Shown one piece after another: positions 5,767 through 7,826 of a DNA stretch of 7,826 nt. Below the pieces are notes generated by a model, which saw only the letters and a list, made by a program, of their open reading frames with translations, did no database searches and was not told where the DNA came from. The position numbers and the translations under genes are program-made. How positions within the stretch are numbered: the stretch's first letter is position 1; every line of letters begins with the position of its first letter. The stretch is from Acetobacteraceae bacterium. GTDB lineage: Bacteria; Pseudomonadota; Alphaproteobacteria; Acetobacterales; Acetobacteraceae. The stretch spans positions 1-7,826 of the forward strand of contig JASHVB010000878.1 in the NCBI GenBank assembly GCA_030039695.1, written 5' to 3'.

Positions 5767-6003
5767 TCACTTCTGCGCCTCTGCCCCTACGCCCGCGTCG
5801 ACGCATTGGTGCATCGCGTGGTCCCATGTCTGCACTTCAGGCTGAGCGTCGGCGGCCAGCGCGCCAACCAGCCCGAACATCATGGCGCCATTGTCCGGCC
5901 GCGGGCCGAGCTGGTGTCGGCAGTCTTCGGACGCCTGATAGCGGGTGCCGCGAGCGGATAACAGTAGCGCGGTGCAAGCCAGTAGGAACGTGCGCGCCCT
6001 CAT
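5767..6003 (-). CDS. Small exported protein, possible former lipoprotein
   Basis: The 78-residue product opens with a signal-peptide-like stretch (MRARTFLLACTALLLSA) and continues as a small polar domain containing DCRHQLGPRPDNG, MMFGLVGALA and HQC. Two cysteines (C28, C67) could form a disulfide in the periplasm. ATG 6003 has an excellent ribosome binding site (GGAGGGG, about 6-7 bases upstream). Where a lipobox would place cysteine after LSA there is Arg18 (codon CGC); a single C-to-T change would give TGC and a canonical L-S-A-C lipobox. It may therefore be a lipoprotein that lost its anchor, or a soluble periplasmic protein from the outset. I do not recognise a family. It has no close operon partner; the Nudix gene ends 143 bases upstream on the same strand. 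Confidence 0.65.
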   Translation of the reverse strand: MRARTFLLACTALLLSARGTRYQASEDCRHQLGPRPDNGAMMFGLVGALAADAQPEVQTWDHAMHQCVDAGVGAEAQK

Positions 6004-6145
6004 CGCTGCCCCTCCGCCATCTGGCGCAGCAGGCAGCCGACGTCACCGCAGCCAAAGCGTCAATTCACCCGCGCGGCAATCACCCTGCCGGCGGCCGCTT
6101 GGAGTGACCCAGACAGCGAAGTTGAATGGCATCGATATGTTAGAA

Positions 6146-6637
6146 TCAGCGCGGAAGACGCCTTTGCGCGCGCGCCTTGGGAGGATGGAACCCGACCGCT
6201 GGAAAGGCCGCGCGAAGAACCTCGGCAAGGCCCCCCTCATCAACCATGTCAGTCGCCTCCTCTGGAGTCACCCACCGGCACTCCCTTTGCCCTTTCTCCG
6301 GCCAGTCATCGAGTTGGTGATCGACCGACAGCAGGAAGACTTTGACGCGGCAGAGGACTTCCCGATTGTCTGGCAGCCGTTTGCTGTAATGGTACGAGCC
6401 GATTGGACGTTTACCCATGATCCTGCCGACCAGTCCGGCTTCTTCAAACGCCTCCGTGGCAGCCACGTCTCTCGGCTGGAGGCCGCGAATGGGCCAGCCC
6501 TTTGGAATGACCCAGCGATGCGTTTCACGGGAGGTGACAAGGAGAATCTGTAAAGTGCCCGACTCAATCCTGAAGGGCAGAGCAGCGAACTGCTCGCCGG
6601 TTCTCTCACTTTCACCGTCACTTTTGATGTTCGCCAA
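6146..6637 (-). CDS. Nudix hydrolase, diphosphoinositol-polyphosphate-hydrolase-like
   Basis: Nudix enzymes cleave nucleoside diphosphates linked to another moiety; this branch acts on diphosphoinositol polyphosphates or dinucleoside polyphosphates. The 163-residue protein has RWVIPKGWPIRG (41-52), typical of the branch, running into the Nudix box at 47-69: G47, E62, E65, E66 and G68 are conserved, while the first box glutamate is L53 and the arginine is T61. Those replacements are usual in the IPKGWP subfamily, and the metal-binding EE pair is intact. Further family features are GSYHYSKRL (80-88) and the tryptophan in CRWVTPEEA. The start must be TTG 6637, since a stop codon lies immediately upstream in frame and no early ATG exists; only a weak AGGCGA precedes it. 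The C-terminal 12 residues are basic. The start could also lie further inside. Confidence 0.88.
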   Translation of the reverse strand: MANIKSDGESERTGEQFAALPFRIESGTLQILLVTSRETHRWVIPKGWPIRGLQPRDVAATEAFEEAGLVGRIMGKRPIGSYHYSKRLPDNREVLCRVKVFLLSVDHQLDDWPEKGQRECRWVTPEEATDMVDEGGLAEVLRAAFPAVGFHPPKARAQRRLPR

Positions 6638-6639
6638 TT

Positions 6640-7092
6640 ATCAGTCGCCTGTGGCAGGTAGTTAGTTCCTCTTCGTCGTCAACAGACCCGGCTACTATCT
6701 TCGGCGGCTCGATGGAACCCCCCTCACGATGCCGCGCGCGGTCAACGCGGGGAATCGTCGGGACGGCAGGCCGGTGTTATCCACCAGGATGTCGCGGCGC
6801 GCGCGTTTCGCCCAGCGCCACCAATGAAAAAGGGGCCGCTCCGTTGCAGGGACGGTCCCTGTCCAGATCCAGACCGATCACCGCGTCGGGATTTTGGCCG
6901 CCCGCGTCGTGCTGTGGGTGGAACCGGCACCTATACCGATCCGTATAGAGCCGTCGATGGGGGCATAACCACGGCTCCCTATGTAAGCTACGCACGATCC
7001 CGCGGTGCCGTAAGCATGGTCTGCTCGGGCTGCGGGTTTCTGCCTGAAGGTACTTGGCCTGCATGGGCTGGTGGCCTTTGGCACGAGTCCCC
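6640..7092. other. About 450 bp with no convincing gene
   Basis: Several open frames cross this stretch on both strands, but none has a good ribosome binding site, a recognisable domain or consistent codon use. Visible details are a CAGGGA-CGG-TCCCTG hairpin (6847-6861), a run of five A's at 6827-6831 that would be a T-run for minus-strand transcripts, and the CTATAC/GTATAG inverted repeat at 6931-6948. A decayed minus-strand gene (segments reading AYIGSRGYAPIDG and NPDAVIGLDLD in different frames) is conceivable but unsupported. It probably contains the promoter for the exported protein at 7137. Confidence 0.4.
6920..6948 (+). promoter_or_regulatory. Possible EcfG-like promoter overlapping a CTATAC/GTATAG inverted repeat
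   Basis: GGAAC at 6920-6924 is separated by 17 bases from CGTA at 6942-6945. The general-stress sigma factor EcfG of Alphaproteobacteria recognises GGAAC-N16/17-CGTT, so the -10 part has one mismatch. The inverted repeat CTATAC (6931-6936) / GTATAG (6943-6948) overlaps the -10 region and could be an operator. Transcripts would run toward the gene at 7137 with a leader of about 180 bases. Weak evidence. Confidence 0.2.
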
Positions 7093-7117
7093 CCGGGCCG
7101 TCTGCCGAACGGCTCGG
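7093..7117 (+). promoter_or_regulatory. Leader hairpin just upstream of the exported-protein ribosome binding site
   Basis: A 9-base-pair stem (7093-7101 with 7109-7117, one G-U pair) closes a 7-base loop. It ends 5 bases before the AGGAG (7123-7127) of the gene at 7137, so it would be in that gene's leader RNA. It leaves the ribosome binding site exposed and so more likely stabilises the mRNA than blocks translation. Confidence 0.4.
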
Positions 7118-7136
7118 ACAGCAGGAGTTTAACATC

Positions 7137-7427
7137 ATGAAGAAGCTGCTTGTTGCGGCCAGCCTGGCCGCTGGCCTCGCCGCGGGCGCGATGCCCGCAT
7201 TCGCACAACCCGCCGCGACCAGCCAGTCGGGTTGGCCCGCAACCGCGGAAAACGAGGCGGTGGGTTCGGTCCAGGCACAGAACTACGGCCAGTCGCCGAG
7301 CTACACCCAGTCTCAGCCCGCGATTGGTACCAACGCCCACGTCGGCGACGGTTCCCGACCAAACTACTTGCTGCGTCAGCAAGAACTCATGAACATGCCC
7401 GGTTACAGCGTCGGCGCAGGCGGGTGA
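7137..7427 (+). CDS. Small exported hypothetical protein with Sec signal peptide
   Basis: The 96-residue product starts MKKLLVAASLAAGLAAGA and has a textbook signal peptidase I site, AFA before QPAA (cut after about residue 23). The mature 73 residues are rich in Gln, Ser, Ala, Asn, Gly and Pro (for example NYGQSPSYTQSQP), have no cysteine, and end in a short helical segment (NYLLRQQELMNMPGY) and glycine tail. It is likely periplasmic or surface-associated and largely disordered. I recognise no family. ATG 7137 is chosen over an upstream in-frame start because AGGAG lies 9 bases before it and the signal peptide begins there. A stable leader hairpin precedes it and a strong hairpin follows it, so it looks like a single-gene transcription unit. 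Confidence 0.8.
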   Translation: MKKLLVAASLAAGLAAGAMPAFAQPAATSQSGWPATAENEAVGSVQAQNYGQSPSYTQSQPAIGTNAHVGDGSRPNYLLRQQELMNMPGYSVGAGG

Positions 7428-7485
7428 AAGATAGATAGAGCCAGCCCGACGTATCCCGGGGGCAAGGGCTAGGACGCGGAAATCT

Positions 7486-7528
7486 GTAACGGAAGGAGCG
7501 CCCGATCTCGGGCGGCCCCTTCCATTAC
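7486..7528. terminator. Strong hairpin, probable terminator between convergent genes
   Basis: A long stem is built from GTAAC/ATTAC and GGAAGG/CCTTCC outer arms and a perfect CGCCCGA-TC-TCGGGCG core (7499-7514). It lies 58 bases after the stop codon of the exported-protein gene and 75 bases beyond the stop of the converging XRE gene. No clear T-run follows on either side, but symmetric hairpins between convergent genes in high-GC bacteria often terminate both. Confidence 0.55.
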
Positions 7529-7602
7529 CGGGCGTCACGGCGGCCGCTCGTAGGCTTTGCCAGGCGCGCCGATCCGGGTAGCCGCACCGCTGCATCCGCC
7601 AT

Positions 7603-7826
7603 TCATCTCGCGCGGTGCCGCGACGGCCTGAACAGATGCCTGGCCTCGACCCCGACTGCAGCAGCCTGAAGCGCCATAGTATCCCGCGTGGTGTGGTGGG
7701 CGCCATTATCAACTTCGGGGACGTAGTGCTGCGAGGTATCTGCCAGCGCCCCCACAGCTTCCTGCGTCAGCTCAGCCGTCTGGCACGCCCGCCGGAGATT
7801 GGCCCCGAACAGGGTCCGCAGCCCCG
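7603..7826 (-). CDS. XRE-family helix-turn-helix transcriptional regulator, N-terminus cut by window edge
   Basis: The minus-strand frame entering at the right edge carries a Cro/C1-type DNA-binding domain: FGANLRRACQTAELTQEAV, then ALADTSQHYVPEVDNG, then DTMALQAAAVGV and HLF, the classic order of the five-helix XRE fold. It ends shortly afterwards (about ten residues beyond the fold), so this is a small single-domain regulator. The missing start should lie not far beyond the edge, since such domains begin close to the N-terminus. Relatives usually have a serine or arginine where this has proline (YVPEVDNG), and QAAAVGV lacks the usual leucine before the alanines, so DNA binding may be altered or the gene decaying. 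It converges with the exported-protein gene across a hairpin. Confidence 0.75.
   Translation of the reverse strand, partial: GLRTLFGANLRRACQTAELTQEAVGALADTSQHYVPEVDNGAHHTTRDTMALQAAAVGVEARHLFRPSRHRAR

Noticed and set aside
5945..6553. 202-aa plus-strand open frame
   Set aside because: Antisense to the Nudix hydrolase, whose motifs are unmistakable.
6777..7712. 311-aa minus-strand open frame
   Set aside because: Runs antisense through the exported-protein gene, both hairpins and part of the XRE gene. It has no recognisable domain and looks like a chance GC-rich open frame.
1..7826. CRISPR array, transposase, integrase or toxin-antitoxin pair
   Set aside because: No regularly spaced repeats were seen and no open frame carries the corresponding motifs. 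The 110-aa protein's vague resemblance to DUF4160-like proteins is not enough to call a toxin-antitoxin system.

Overview
The window is high-GC bacterial DNA, most likely from an alphaproteobacterium and perhaps a sphingomonad. This rests on GC-rich third codon positions, a tRNA gene with its CCA end encoded, and palindromic spacer repeats whose read-through includes the PGLDPG motif typical of dispersed alphaproteobacterial repeats. The taxonomic call is inference.

Left part (1 to about 3745, all minus strand): a catabolic gene cluster read right to left. In transcription order it holds a VOC-fold (extradiol-dioxygenase-like) protein, a RidA-family deaminase, a 2-oxo-hept-4-ene-1,7-dioate hydratase (HpaH/HpcG type), and the large molybdenum subunit of a xanthine dehydrogenase/CoxL-family hydroxylase that runs off the left edge. 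Together these could hydroxylate an aromatic or N-heteroaromatic ring, open it, remove an enamine nitrogen and hydrate the resulting dienoate. The substrate cannot be read from the sequence. The spacers between these genes, and the leader of the first, carry inverted-repeat elements.

Middle (3894-3969): a complete tRNA-Lys(TTT) gene on the plus strand, followed by an abrupt change to very short genes.

Right part (3970 to 7826): an archipelago of small genes. On the plus strand are a 110-aa conserved-looking protein with a strong ribosome binding site, a short acidic protein with an unclear start, and a compact set of three tiny genes (a peptidoglycan-binding-domain protein, a proline-rich peptide, and a 47-aa membrane peptide). 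On the minus strand are a possible remnant of a CxxC protein, a small exported protein whose signal peptide is one base away from a lipobox, and a Nudix hydrolase of the diphosphoinositol-polyphosphate-hydrolase-like type with a TTG start. Next comes about 500 bp without a convincing gene. It leads into a small exported Gln/Ser/Tyr/Pro-containing protein on the plus strand, with a leader hairpin and a strong hairpin downstream. At the right edge is the C-terminal part of an XRE-family helix-turn-helix regulator on the minus strand.

No transposase, integrase, CRISPR array or rRNA is visible. I see no clear new system. The most worthwhile leads are the catabolic cluster and the three-gene peptidoglycan-binding/membrane-peptide set.
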